From: Oxalobacteraceae bacterium UBA6018
GTDB lineage: Bacteria; Pseudomonadota; Gammaproteobacteria; Burkholderiales; Burkholderiaceae_D
Assembly: GCA_002428015.1 (NCBI GenBank)
Contig: DIZW01000109.1
Coordinates: forward strand, 1-44,625
Direction: 5' to 3'
Length of the DNA stretch: 44,625 bases
Of this stretch, positions 31,732 through 40,768 are shown in pieces (the first letter of the stretch is position 1; each line of letters begins with the position of its first letter). The notes below the pieces were generated by a model. The model saw only the letters and a program-made list of their open reading frames with translations. It was not told the origin of the DNA and did not search any database. A program made the translations under genes and the position numbers.

Positions 31732-32612
31732 CGAGCTTCGCGCCAAGCTGCCTGTGGGAGGTCGGCGCCCAGCTGGGCGAGGGGCCGATGTGGCACGCCG
31801 CCAGCGGCGCCGTGTACTTCGTCGACATCAAGGGCCGCCTGATCCACCGCTGCGCGGCCGACGGCGGCGCGCGCACCACCTGGGAGGCCCCCGGCCAGGC
31901 CAGCTTCATCGTGCCGCTCGCCGGCGGCGGCCTGGCGGTGGGCCTGCGCGACGGCCTGTACCGCTTCGATGAGCGCGACGGCAGCTTCAGCCTGATCCGC
32001 GCGGTCGAGCGCGAGCTGGCCGCGAACCGCTTCAACGACGGCTACGTGGACGCCACCGGGCGCCTGTGGTTCGGCTCCATGGACGACCACGAGGCCAGCC
32101 CCACCGGCACCCTGTACCACTGCGGCGCGGACGGCGTGGTGGGCGCGGCCGACCGCGACTACATCATCACCAACGGCCCGGCCATGAGCCCGGACGGCAA
32201 GACCCTGTACCACACCGACACGCTGGGCGGGAAGGTGTACGCCTTCGACGCCGGCCCCGGCGGCAGCCTGGCCAACAAGCGCCTGTTCGTGGCCACCACC
32301 GGCCCCGGCCACCCGGACGGCATGGCCGTCGACGCCAACGGCGACGTGTGGATCGCGATGTTCCGCGGCCACCGCATCGACCGCTATTCGCCGGCCGGCG
32401 CGCTGCTGCAATCGGTCGCTTTTCCAGTACCCAACATCACCAAGCTGGCCTTCGGCGGCCCCGACCTGCGTACCGCCTACGTCACAACGGCCTGGAAAGG
32501 GCTGTCCGACGCCGAGCGCGCGCAGTATCCTTTGGCAGGCGGACTGTTCACCTTCCGCACCGAGACGCCAGGCCTGGCGCAACATGAATTCAGAATAGAG
32601 GCATCCGCGTGA
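31728..32612 (+). CDS. xylC: Xylonolactonase (SMP-30/gluconolactonase family)
   Basis: It opens xylono-lactone to D-xylonate, the second Weimberg step. The 294-residue six-bladed propeller has the expected metal ligands: E in QLGEGPMWH near residue 18, N in YIITNGPAMSPDG and D in GHPDGMAVDANGDVW; ANRFNDGYVDATGRLWFGSMD is the family core. It starts at an ATG that overlaps the xylB stop and ends with a GTGA overlap into xylD, so the three genes are translationally coupled. Confidence 0.88.
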   Translation: MTSFAPSCLWEVGAQLGEGPMWHAASGAVYFVDIKGRLIHRCAADGGARTTWEAPGQASFIVPLAGGGLAVGLRDGLYRFDERDGSFSLIRAVERELAANRFNDGYVDATGRLWFGSMDDHEASPTGTLYHCGADGVVGAADRDYIITNGPAMSPDGKTLYHTDTLGGKVYAFDAGPGGSLANKRLFVATTGPGHPDGMAVDANGDVWIAMFRGHRIDRYSPAGALLQSVAFPVPNITKLAFGGPDLRTAYVTTAWKGLSDAERAQYPLAGGLFTFRTETPGLAQHEFRIEASA

Positions 32613-34396
32613 GCACACCACCCGACACCCCGACCCGCCGTTACCGCTCGCAAGACTGGTTCGACAATCCCGACCACATCGACATGACCGCGCTCTACCT
32701 GGAGCGTTTCATGAACTACGGCATCACCGCCGACGAATTGCGCTCCGGCAAGCCGATCATCGGCATCGCCCAGAGCGGCAGCGACCTCAGCCCGTGCAAC
32801 CGGATCCACCTGGAGCTGGCCAAGCGCGTGCGCGACGGCATCCGCGACGCCGGCGGCATCCCGATGGAATTCCCGCTGCACCCGATCTTCGAGAACTGCC
32901 GCCGTCCGACCGCCGCGATCGACCGCAACCTGGCCTACATGGGCCTGGTCGAGATCCTGCACGGCTATCCGATCGACGCGGTGGTGCTCACCACCGGCTG
33001 CGACAAGACCACCCCGGCCCAGCTGATGGCCGTGGCCACGGTGGACATCCCGGCCATCGTGCTGTCCGGCGGGCCGATGCTCGACGGCTGGCTCGACGGC
33101 GAACTGGTGGGCTCGGGCGCGGCCATCTGGAAGGGCCGCCGCCAGCTGGCCGCCGGCCAGATCGACGAGGAGAAGTTCCTGCAGATCGCCACCGCGTCGG
33201 CGCCCTCGGCCGGCCACTGCAACACCATGGGCACGGCCTCGACCATGAACGCCATCGCCGAGGCGCTCGGCATGTCGCTCACCGGCTGCTCGGCCATTCC
33301 GGCCCCCTACCGCGAGCGCGGCCAGATGGCCTACGAGACCGGGCGCCGCATCGTCGAACTGGCGCGCGCCGACGTGCGCCCGTCGGCCATCCTCACCCGC
33401 GACGCCTTCATGGACGCGATCGTGGTCAACGCCGCCATCGGCGGCTCGACCAACGCCCAGCCGCACATCATGGCCATGGCGCGCCACGCCGGCGTGGAGA
33501 TCAGCTCGGACGACTGGATGGAATACGGCTACGACGTGCCGCTGCTGCTGAACATGCAGCCGGCCGGCAAATACCTGGGCGAGCGCTTCCACCGCGCCGG
33601 CGGCGTGCCGGCCATCATGTGGGAACTCGAGCAGGCCGGCAAGCTGCGCTCGGATCGCCTGACCGTCACCGGCAAGACCATGGCCGAGAACCTGCAGGGC
33701 CGCGAGAGCGCGGACCGCGAGATGATCCGCCCGTTCGACCAGCCGATGATGGAACGCGGCGGCTTCCTGGTCCTCAAGGGCAACCTGTTCGATTTCGCGA
33801 TCATGAAGACCAGCGTGATCTCCCAGGCCTTCCGCGAACGCTACCTGAGCACCCCCGGCGCGGAAGGGCAGTTCGACGCGCGCGCCGTGGTGTTCGACGG
33901 CTCGAGCGACTACCACGCCCGCATCAACGATCCGGCCCTGAACATCGACGAGAGCACCATCCTGGTGATCCGCGGCTCGGGCCCGATCGGCTGGCCCGGC
34001 TCGGCCGAGGTGGTCAACATGCAGCCGCCCGACCACCTGATCAAGAAGGGCATCCTGGCCCTGCCGACCCTGGGCGACGGGCGCCAGTCCGGCACCTCGG
34101 ACAGCCCCTCGATCCTGAACGCGGCGCCCGAGAGCGCGGCCGGCGGCGGCCTGGCTTTCCTGCGCACCGGCGACGTGGTGCGGGTGAACCTGAACACGGG
34201 CCGCTGCGACATGCTCGTCAGCGACGAGGTGCTGGCCCAGCGCAAACTGGAACCGATGCCGCCGATCCCGCCCAGCCAGACCCCGTGGCAGGAGATCTAC
34301 CGTTCCACCGTCGGCCAGCTCGACAGCGGGGCCTGCATGGAACTGGCGGTCCCTTACCGCGGTGTCGGCCAGGTGCTGCCGCGCCACAACCATTAA
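32609..34396 (+). CDS. xylD: D-xylonate dehydratase (IlvD/EDD family, Fe-S)
   Basis: It dehydrates D-xylonate to 2-keto-3-deoxyxylonate, the third Weimberg step. The protein has 595 residues, the usual length. The three conserved cysteines for the iron-sulfur cluster are C63 (SDLSPCN), C131 (TTGCDKTTPAQ) and C204 (AGHCNTMGTAST). The IlvD/EDD blocks GGSTN and RGSGPIGWPGSAEV are also present. The sequence belongs to the sugar-acid dehydratase branch rather than the branched-chain amino-acid branch, and the operon supports xylonate as substrate. Start is a GTG within GTGA. Confidence 0.9.
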   Translation: MSTPPDTPTRRYRSQDWFDNPDHIDMTALYLERFMNYGITADELRSGKPIIGIAQSGSDLSPCNRIHLELAKRVRDGIRDAGGIPMEFPLHPIFENCRRPTAAIDRNLAYMGLVEILHGYPIDAVVLTTGCDKTTPAQLMAVATVDIPAIVLSGGPMLDGWLDGELVGSGAAIWKGRRQLAAGQIDEEKFLQIATASAPSAGHCNTMGTASTMNAIAEALGMSLTGCSAIPAPYRERGQMAYETGRRIVELARADVRPSAILTRDAFMDAIVVNAAIGGSTNAQPHIMAMARHAGVEISSDDWMEYGYDVPLLLNMQPAGKYLGERFHRAGGVPAIMWELEQAGKLRSDRLTVTGKTMAENLQGRESADREMIRPFDQPMMERGGFLVLKGNLFDFAIMKTSVISQAFRERYLSTPGAEGQFDARAVVFDGSSDYHARINDPALNIDESTILVIRGSGPIGWPGSAEVVNMQPPDHLIKKGILALPTLGDGRQSGTSDSPSILNAAPESAAGGGLAFLRTGDVVRVNLNTGRCDMLVSDEVLAQRKLEPMPPIPPSQTPWQEIYRSTVGQLDSGACMELAVPYRGVGQVLPRHNH

Positions 34397-34408
34397 GCAG
34401 GGAAACGC

Positions 34409-35953
34409 ATGACCATCACTGGCAATCAATTCATCGGCGCGCGCGAAATGCGCGGGCAGGAAGCGCCCTTTCACGGCGTCGACCCGTCCACCGGCGAGCA
34501 GCTCGCGCCGGCCTTCAGCGGCGCCGGCAAGGCCGAGGTGGCGCTGGCCTGCGCCCTGGCCGCCCAGGCCTTCGGCGACTACCGCCACACGACGCTCGAG
34601 CAGCGCGCCGCCTTCCTGGAGCGCATCGCGCACAACATCCTGGAGCTGGGCGACGCCCTGATCGAGAACGCCATGCGCGAATCGGGCCTGCCGCGGGCCC
34701 GCCTCGAAGGCGAGCGTGGCCGCACCGTGGGCCAGCTGCGCCTGTTCAGCGCCCTGGTGCGCTCCGGTGAGTGGCAGGGCATCCGCCACGACCCGGCGCT
34801 GCCCGAGCGCAAGCCGCTGCCGCGTTCGGACCTGCGCCTGCGCCATATCGGCATCGGCCCGGTGGCCGTTTTCGGCGCCAGCAATTTTCCGCTGGCCTTC
34901 TCGGTGGCCGGCGGCGACACCGCCTCGGCCCTGGCGGCCGGCTGCCCGGTGGTGCTCAAGGCCCACCCGGCCCATCCGGCCACGTCAGAGCTGGTTGGGC
35001 GCGCGGTGCGCCAGGCCGTGGCCGACTGCGCCCTGCACGAAGGCGTGTTCTCCATGCTGGCCGGCGCCTCGATCGAGCTGGGTGGCGCCCTGGTGGCCGA
35101 CCCGCGCATCAAGGCCGTGGGTTTCACCGGCTCGCGCGGCGGCGGCATGGCGCTCATGCGCATCGCCGCATCCCGTCCCGAGCCGATTCCCGTGTTCGCC
35201 GAAATGAGCAGCATCAACCCGATGTTCCTGCTGCCGGCGGCATTGGCCGCCCGCGCCGAGTCCATCGGCCAGGGCTTCGTGGCCTCGCTGACCATGGGCT
35301 CGGGCCAGTTCTGCACCAATCCCGGCCTGGTGCTGGCGATCGACGGTCCCGGTTTCGACGCCTTCATGGCGGCCGCCTCCAATGCGGTGCAGGCGGCGCC
35401 GGCCAGCACCATGCTGACCCCGGCCATCCACGGCATCTACACGGCCCAGACCGAAAAACTGGCGCGCCACGGGGCCCTGCGCCAGATCGCGCGCGGCCAG
35501 CCGGCCCAGGGCCCGCACCAGTGCCAGGCGGCGCTGATGCTGGTCGAGTCCCACGATTTCCTGGCCGATCCGGTCTGGCACAACGAAGTGTTCGGCGCCT
35601 CGTCGGTGGTGGTGCGCTGCCCCGACCTGGCCACGGTGGAGCAGGTGCTGGGCCACCTGGAAGGCCAGCTGACCGCGACCTTGCAGATGGACGAGGCCGA
35701 CCTGCCGCTGGCGCGCCGCCTGCTGCCCCAGCTGGAGGAGAAGGTGGGGCGCATCCTGGTCAACGGCTACCCCACCGGGGTGGAGGTGGCCAGCGCCATG
35801 GTCCACGGCGGCCCCTTCCCGGCCACCTCGGACGCGCGCATGACGTCGGTGGGCACCCTGGCCATCACGCGCTTCCTGCGCCCGGTGTGCTACCAGGATT
35901 TCCCGGACGCGCTACTGCCCGGGCCACTACAGGACCAGGCCCTCAATGCCTGA
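34409..35953 (+). CDS. 2-oxoglutarate semialdehyde dehydrogenase (ALDH superfamily)
   Basis: It oxidises 2-oxoglutarate semialdehyde to 2-oxoglutarate, the last Weimberg step and the entry to the TCA cycle. The protein has 514 residues. The cofactor-domain block is PVAVFGASNFPLAFSVAGGDTASALAAGCPVVLKAHP, with VGFTGSRGGG near 237. The catalytic residues are E265 (VFAEMSSINP) and C302 (GSGQFCTNPG). In Caulobacter this gene is called xylA, a name that elsewhere means xylose isomerase, so no symbol is given. The same enzyme would also finish the glucarate route if the 5-keto-4-deoxyglucarate made by GudD is converted to the semialdehyde. Confidence 0.88.
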   Translation: MTITGNQFIGAREMRGQEAPFHGVDPSTGEQLAPAFSGAGKAEVALACALAAQAFGDYRHTTLEQRAAFLERIAHNILELGDALIENAMRESGLPRARLEGERGRTVGQLRLFSALVRSGEWQGIRHDPALPERKPLPRSDLRLRHIGIGPVAVFGASNFPLAFSVAGGDTASALAAGCPVVLKAHPAHPATSELVGRAVRQAVADCALHEGVFSMLAGASIELGGALVADPRIKAVGFTGSRGGGMALMRIAASRPEPIPVFAEMSSINPMFLLPAALAARAESIGQGFVASLTMGSGQFCTNPGLVLAIDGPGFDAFMAAASNAVQAAPASTMLTPAIHGIYTAQTEKLARHGALRQIARGQPAQGPHQCQAALMLVESHDFLADPVWHNEVFGASSVVVRCPDLATVEQVLGHLEGQLTATLQMDEADLPLARRLLPQLEEKVGRILVNGYPTGVEVASAMVHGGPFPATSDARMTSVGTLAITRFLRPVCYQDFPDALLPGPLQDQALNA

Positions 35954-36028
35954 TGCGCCGGAGCGCAACGCGCCGCCCGCATCGAACCCATTGCAACAAT
36001 ACACATCACCTATAACGGAGACTTAGCA

Positions 36029-37030
36029 ATGAAAAAACTCTTGACCGCCGCCGCGGCAGCCGTACTGATGGCTTTCGCCAGCAGCCCCGCGCTGGCCGAC
36101 GCGAAGAACCCCAAGATCGGCTTTTCCATCGACGACCTGCGCCTGGAACGCTGGGCGCGCGACCGCGACTACTTCACCGCCGCCGCCGAGCAGCTCGGCG
36201 GCAAGGTGTTCGTCCAGTCGGCCGACGGCAGCGAGCAGCGCCAGATCGCCCAGATCGAGAACCTGATTTCGCGCGGGGTCGACGTGCTGGTGATCGTGCC
36301 CTACAACGCCACCGTGCTCAACAACGCGATCCGCGAAGCCAAGAAGGCCAAGATCAAGGTGCTGTCGTATGACCGCCTGATCATGAACTCGGACATCGAC
36401 GCCTACATCTCGTTCGACAACAAGCAGGTGGGCGAGCTGCAGGCGGCCACGGTGGTGGCGGTCAAGCCGAAGGGCAATTACTACCTGCTGGGCGGGGCGC
36501 CGACCGACAACAACGCCAAGGCGCTGCGCGAAGGCCAGCTCAAGGTGCTGCAGCCGCTGATCGACAAGGGCGACATCAAGGTGGTCGGCAAGCAGTGGGT
36601 CAAGGACTGGAGCCCGGCCGAGGCGATGTCGATCGTGGAGAACGCGCTCACCGCCAACGGCAACAAGATCGACGCCGTGGTCGCCTCCAACGACGCCACC
36701 GCCGGCGGCGCGATCCAGGCCCTGGCCTCGCAGAAGCTGGCCGGCAAGGTGGCCGTGTCCGGCCAGGACGCCGACCTGGCGGCCGTCAAGCGGGTCGCCG
36801 CCGGCACCCAGACCATGACGGTGTACAAGCCGCTCAAGCTGATCGCCAGCGAGGCGGCCAAGCTGGCCGTGGCGCTGGTGCGCAACCAGAAACCGGCCTT
36901 CAATGGCACTTACGACAACGGTTTCAAGAAGGTCGACACCCTGCTGCTCAAGCCGATTCCGCTGACCAAGGCGAACCTGGACGTGCTGATCAAGGACGGC
37001 TTCTACACCAAGGCCCAGCTGGGCAACTGA
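36029..37030 (+). CDS. xylF: D-xylose ABC transporter substrate-binding protein
   Basis: This 333-residue periplasmic protein captures xylose for import. It has a Sec signal peptide (about 1-24, ALA-DA) and the pentose/hexose type I binding fold (KIGFSIDDLRLERWARDRDYF, QIENLISRGVDVLVIVPYN, VVASNDATAGGAIQAL, VSGQDADLAAVKRVAAGTQTMTV). Sequence and length fit XylF. It follows the semialdehyde dehydrogenase by 75 bases with its own GGAG site, and xylG starts 11 bases later. No separate promoter or operator was found in the gap. Confidence 0.92.
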   Translation: MKKLLTAAAAAVLMAFASSPALADAKNPKIGFSIDDLRLERWARDRDYFTAAAEQLGGKVFVQSADGSEQRQIAQIENLISRGVDVLVIVPYNATVLNNAIREAKKAKIKVLSYDRLIMNSDIDAYISFDNKQVGELQAATVVAVKPKGNYYLLGGAPTDNNAKALREGQLKVLQPLIDKGDIKVVGKQWVKDWSPAEAMSIVENALTANGNKIDAVVASNDATAGGAIQALASQKLAGKVAVSGQDADLAAVKRVAAGTQTMTVYKPLKLIASEAAKLAVALVRNQKPAFNGTYDNGFKKVDTLLLKPIPLTKANLDVLIKDGFYTKAQLGN

Positions 37031-37041
37031 CGAGAACCAGG

Positions 37042-38580
37042 ATGTCCGACTATTTGTTAGAAATGAAGGGCATCGTCAAGCGTTTTGGCGGTGTCGCGGC
37101 CCTGAACGGGATCGACCTGCAGATCCGGCCCGGCGAGTGCATCGGGCTGTGCGGGGAAAACGGGGCCGGCAAGTCGACCCTGATGAAGGTGTTGTCGGCG
37201 GTCTACCCGCACGGCAGCTGGGACGGCGAGATCCTGTGGAACGGCCAGCCCCTGCGGGCGCAGTCGATCCGCGAGACCGAGCAGGCCGGCATCATCATCA
37301 TCCACCAGGAATTGATGCTGGTGCCGGAACTGTCGGTGACGGAGAATATTTTCCTCGGCAATGAGATCACCCTGCCGGGCGGTCGCATGGACTACGCGGC
37401 CATGAACCGGCGCGCCGAGGAGCTGCTCAAGGAACTCAAGCTGCCCGACGTGAACGTGGTGCTGCCGGTGATGAACTACGGCGGCGGCCACCAGCAGCTG
37501 ATCGAGATCGCCAAGGCGCTCAACAAGAACGCCAAGCTGCTGATCCTGGACGAGCCCTCGTCCTCGCTGACGGCTTCGGAGATCGCGGTGCTGCTCGACA
37601 TTGTGCGCGCCCTGAAGGCCAAGGGCGTGGCCTGCGTCTACATCTCGCACAAGCTCGACGAGGTCGAGGCCGTGTGCGATACCATCGCCGTGATCCGCGA
37701 CGGCAAGCACATCGCCACCACCCCGATGTGCGAGATGAACGTCGAGCGCATCATCGCCCAGATGGTGGGGCGCGAGATGAACCAGCTCTACCCCAAGCAG
37801 GACCACGCGCTGGGCGAGGTGATCTTCGAGGCGCGCCACGTGACCTGCTACGACCTCGACAAGCCGCAGCGCAAGCGTGTCGACGACGTCTCGTTCACCT
37901 TGCGCAAGGGCGAGATCCTCGGCATCGCCGGGCTGGTGGGGGCGGGCCGCACCGAGCTGGTCACGGCGCTGTTCGGCTCCTACCCGGGCCGCTACCAGGC
38001 CGAGGTGCTGCTCAACGGCAAAGCGATCGACACCGCGACCCCGCAACGGGCCATCCGCGCCGGCCTGGCGCTGGTGCCGGAGGACCGCAAGCAGCATGGC
38101 ATCGTGCCGGACCTGAACGTGGGCCAGAACATCACCCTGGCGGTGCTGGACCAGTTCTCGAAAGGCACGCGCATCGATTCCGAGGCCGAGCTGGTCACCA
38201 TCCGCGAGCAGATCGCCCGCCTGGGCCTGAAGACGGCCAGCCCCTTCCTGCCGATTACCGCGCTGTCCGGCGGCAACCAGCAGAAGGGTGTGCTGTCGAA
38301 GATGCTGCTGACCCGCCCGCAAGTGCTGATCCTGGACGAACCGACCCGGGGCGTGGACGTGGGCGCCAAATATGAAATCTACAAACTGATGTTCGAGCTG
38401 GCCAAGCAAGGCATGTCGATCATCATGGTGTCGTCCGAGCTGGCCGAAGTGCTGGGCATTTCCGACCGCGTGCTGGTGATGGGCGAAGGCCAGCTGCGCG
38501 GTAACTTCGTCAACCAGGACCTGACCCAGGAGACGCTGCTCGCGGCCGCCCTGGGCCAAGGCGAGACGGCGGCGCACTAA
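37042..38580 (+). CDS. xylG: D-xylose ABC transporter ATP-binding protein (two ATPase domains)
   Basis: This 512-residue tandem ATPase energises xylose import. The N-terminal half has Walker A GENGAGKST (about 36-44), a modified signature YGGGHQQLIEIAKAL and Walker B LLILDEPSSSLT. The C-terminal half has the degenerate P-loop GLVGAGRTEL, a full signature LSGGNQQKG and ILDEPTRGVDVGAK. This asymmetry is normal for the sugar CUT2 class. It begins at the ATG at 37042; the longer open frame before it lies inside xylF and was not used. Confidence 0.93.
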   Translation: MSDYLLEMKGIVKRFGGVAALNGIDLQIRPGECIGLCGENGAGKSTLMKVLSAVYPHGSWDGEILWNGQPLRAQSIRETEQAGIIIIHQELMLVPELSVTENIFLGNEITLPGGRMDYAAMNRRAEELLKELKLPDVNVVLPVMNYGGGHQQLIEIAKALNKNAKLLILDEPSSSLTASEIAVLLDIVRALKAKGVACVYISHKLDEVEAVCDTIAVIRDGKHIATTPMCEMNVERIIAQMVGREMNQLYPKQDHALGEVIFEARHVTCYDLDKPQRKRVDDVSFTLRKGEILGIAGLVGAGRTELVTALFGSYPGRYQAEVLLNGKAIDTATPQRAIRAGLALVPEDRKQHGIVPDLNVGQNITLAVLDQFSKGTRIDSEAELVTIREQIARLGLKTASPFLPITALSGGNQQKGVLSKMLLTRPQVLILDEPTRGVDVGAKYEIYKLMFELAKQGMSIIMVSSELAEVLGISDRVLVMGEGQLRGNFVNQDLTQETLLAAALGQGETAAH

Positions 38581-38592
38581 CCAAGAAATGTC

Positions 38593-39735
38593 ATGAACAA
38601 ACTTAATATCAAACAGCTTTTCTCCCAGTACAAGATCCTCGCGCTGCTGATCGCGATCGCCGTCATCTGGGCCTTCTTCAGCTGGAAGACGGAGGCCGGC
38701 TTCATCTCGCCGCGCAACCTGTCGAACCTGATGCGCCAGATGGCCATCACCGGCGTGCTGGCCTGCGGGATGGCCTTCGTCATCATCGCCGGCGAGATCG
38801 ACCTGTCCGTCGGCTCGCTGCTGGGCCTGCTCGGCGGCATCGCGGCCGTGCTCGACGTCAACCACCAGCTGCCGCTGGCCGAGACGGTCGGCCTGGTGCT
38901 GCTGTGCGGCCTGGCCTTCGGCCTGTTCAACGGCTACCTGACCGCCTACGTGGGCATTCCCTCGTTCATCGTCGGCCTGGGCGGCATGCTGGCCTACCGC
39001 GGCATGGTGCTCGGCATCACCGGCGGCGCCACCATCGCCCCGGTGTCGGACCCGATGCAGGCGATCGGCCAGGGCTATCTGTCGGTGCGCGGCGGCATCG
39101 TGCTCGGGGTGGTGCTGTTCGCCCTGGCCGCGCTGCTGATCTGGCGCCAGCGCGCCAGCCTGGCCAAGCACGGCCTGCCGCTGGCGCCGGCCTGGCGCGA
39201 CGGCGTGCGCCTGGCCGTCATCGGCGCGGTGCTGCTGGCCTTCGTCGACACCATGAACAGCTACGAGGGTATCCCGTATCCGGTGCTGCTGCTGCTGGTG
39301 CTGCTGGGCGGGTTCAGCTACGTGGCCACCCAGACCGTGTTCGGGCGCCGCGTGTATGCCGTGGGCAGCAATATGGAGGCCACCCGGCTGTCGGGCGTGA
39401 ACGTGCGCGCCGTGAAACTCTGGATTTTCGGCATCATGGGCCTGATGTGCGCCCTGGCCGGGCTGATCAACACCGCGCGGCTGGCGGCCGGCTCGCCCTC
39501 GGCCGGCACCTCCGGCGAGCTGGACGCCATCGCCGCCTGCTTCATCGGCGGCACCTCGATGCGCGGCGGTTCGGGCACCGTGTACGGCGCCCTGATCGGC
39601 GCCCTCGTCATGGCCAGCCTGGACAACGGCATGTCCATGCTCGACGTCGACACTTACTGGCAGATGATCGTCAAGGGCTGCATTCTCACGCTGGCCGTGT
39701 GGGTCGACGTGGCCACCCGCTCCGGGCGGCGCTGA
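38593..39735 (+). CDS. xylH: D-xylose ABC transporter permease
   Basis: This 380-residue inner-membrane permease of the CUT2 class has about ten hydrophobic segments and the family block VIIAGEIDLSVGSLLGL near residue 60. Other typical blocks are YVGIPSFIVGLGGMLAYRG, AVGSNMEATRLSGVN and CFIGGTSMRGGSGTVYGALIGALVMASLDNGMSM. Length and order after xylF and xylG identify it as XylH. It closes the operon; only 24 bases separate its stop from the convergent DUF6445-like gene, and no hairpin was found between them. Confidence 0.92.
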   Translation: MNKLNIKQLFSQYKILALLIAIAVIWAFFSWKTEAGFISPRNLSNLMRQMAITGVLACGMAFVIIAGEIDLSVGSLLGLLGGIAAVLDVNHQLPLAETVGLVLLCGLAFGLFNGYLTAYVGIPSFIVGLGGMLAYRGMVLGITGGATIAPVSDPMQAIGQGYLSVRGGIVLGVVLFALAALLIWRQRASLAKHGLPLAPAWRDGVRLAVIGAVLLAFVDTMNSYEGIPYPVLLLLVLLGGFSYVATQTVFGRRVYAVGSNMEATRLSGVNVRAVKLWIFGIMGLMCALAGLINTARLAAGSPSAGTSGELDAIAACFIGGTSMRGGSGTVYGALIGALVMASLDNGMSMLDVDTYWQMIVKGCILTLAVWVDVATRSGRR

Positions 39736-39759
39736 TCCTGGCCGTGGGCGCGGGCTGGT

Positions 39760-40464
39760 TCAGGCCGCGTTCAGGCGCAGCCTGAAAAAGCCGTTCATGG
39801 TCAGGCGCCCGCGCGCCGGATCGGCGTCGAGCAGCTCGGGCGCCGTGATGTGCCCGGAATGGAATACCGTGCCGTTGTAGAAGACGGCGCGGTTCCAGGC
39901 CGCCGGCACCTCGGCCACGTGCTCGAACCAGCTGTTCGAGCCGATCGGGTAGGCCGGCGCCTGGCCCAGGAAGGCGGTGAAGGCCGCGCTGTCCATGCCG
40001 CGCGCCATGCGCATCATCGCGGCGATCTCGTCGAGCGGGCGCTTGGGCACGAAGAAGCTGGTGCCGCCCAGGCGCGCGTCCTGGAACAGGTAGGCGACCA
40101 TGGCGCCGGCACCCTCGGCCGCGCCCAGGCCGACGGCGTCGCGGTGGCACAGGCGCTGCAGCGGGGCCAGGCGCTCAACCGGGCAGCTCGCCAGCGACAG
40201 CCGGCTGGCCGCGGCCAGGGTGCGGCGAGCGCCCAGCGCGGCGCGCACGTGCTGGTTGAAGAATTGTTCGAGCTGCTGGGCGACGGCGGGCCCCAGGTCG
40301 CGTTCGGGGCCGGGGTAGAAGCCGGGGGCCTGGGCGAACTGCCCGCGTTCGGCCTGCGCGCGCGCCACCATGGCGTGGGGATCGAGCAGAAAATCGTCGA
40401 CGACGACGCAGGTTTCGCCGGCGCAGATCGGTACGCGGCGCACGGCGGGGCGGGGATTGAACAT
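39760..40464 (-). CDS. DUF6445-like protein (2-oxoglutarate/Fe(II)-oxygenase-like), halogenase neighbour
   Basis: A 234-residue protein without signal peptide. The blocks VAYLFQDARLGGTSFFVPKR, VFYNGTVFHSGHI and RLTMNGFFRL at the C terminus fit the family I recall as DUF6445, common beside tryptophan-halogenase genes in Proteobacteria. The spaced H (FHSGH) and R (GRLTMN) resemble the metal and co-substrate positions of 2-oxoglutarate-dependent oxygenases, but the first metal ligand pair is not obvious, so activity is uncertain. It is divergent from the binding-protein/halogenase operon, with back-to-back promoters. Confidence 0.6.
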   Translation of the reverse strand: MFNPRPAVRRVPICAGETCVVVDDFLLDPHAMVARAQAERGQFAQAPGFYPGPERDLGPAVAQQLEQFFNQHVRAALGARRTLAAASRLSLASCPVERLAPLQRLCHRDAVGLGAAEGAGAMVAYLFQDARLGGTSFFVPKRPLDEIAAMMRMARGMDSAAFTAFLGQAPAYPIGSNSWFEHVAEVPAAWNRAVFYNGTVFHSGHITAPELLDADPARGRLTMNGFFRLRLNAA

Positions 40465-40532
40465 CGGCGGCTTTCTGGCGCTGGCGAAGCAGGAGGGGCA
40501 GGGCGCCGGGATGGCTTCCAGCGGGCCGGCCG

Positions 40533-40562
40533 ACTATAGCACCGGCCCATTTTGGGTGTCAA
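40533..40562 (-). promoter_or_regulatory. Sigma-70 promoter of the DUF6445-like gene
   Basis: On the minus strand a perfect TTGACA (40562-40557) and TATAGT (40538-40533) are separated by 18 bases. Confidence 0.65.
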
Positions 40563-40646
40563 TCAACTGCCCGGCCCGGGTGATAACGGGGCCTTGAGGC
40601 TGAAAATCTTTCAAATTCGCGGGCCGTCAAGACCAGCCCCGCCACG

Positions 40647-40675
40647 TTGACATTAAAAAACATTCGGCTTATATT
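40647..40675 (+). promoter_or_regulatory. Sigma-70 promoter of the binding-protein/halogenase operon
   Basis: A perfect TTGACA (40647-40652) and TATATT (40670-40675) are separated by 17 bases. Confidence 0.75.
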
Positions 40676-40686
40676 GGGGCGCGCTT

Positions 40687-40700
40687 TGGAAGCCATTCCA
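40687..40700. promoter_or_regulatory. Candidate operator at the halogenase operon promoter
   Basis: TGGAA and TTCCA flank GCCA, an inverted repeat 11 bases after the -10, covering about +5 to +18. Its size and position fit a LacI-type operator, possibly for the regulator at 43579. It differs from the xyl-box. Confidence 0.4.
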
Positions 40701-40768
40701 TTGGTTTCAGCAGGGCCCGATTCACGACGATTAATCGGCGGCCGCCAAGCCGCCCCGATGGAGAGACG

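Larger units (their letters stand above)
40465..40768. other. Divergent control region of the halogenase locus, 304 bases
   Basis: It contains one promoter in each direction, the inverted repeats TGAAAATCTTTCA (40601-40613), TGGAAGCCATTCCA (40687-40700) and CGATTAATCG (40728-40737), and a leader of about 90 bases before the binding-protein gene. No gene was found in it. Confidence 0.6.

Noticed and set aside
32609..34396. Branched-chain dihydroxy-acid dehydratase IlvD
   Set aside because: The family is right, but the operon with xylX, xylB, xylC and the sugar importer points to xylonate dehydratase.
32477..34975. Long minus-strand open frame opposite xylC, xylD and the semialdehyde dehydrogenase
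   Set aside because: It is a shadow frame over genes with clear catalytic motifs, with composition biased to H, R, A, G and V and no family match.
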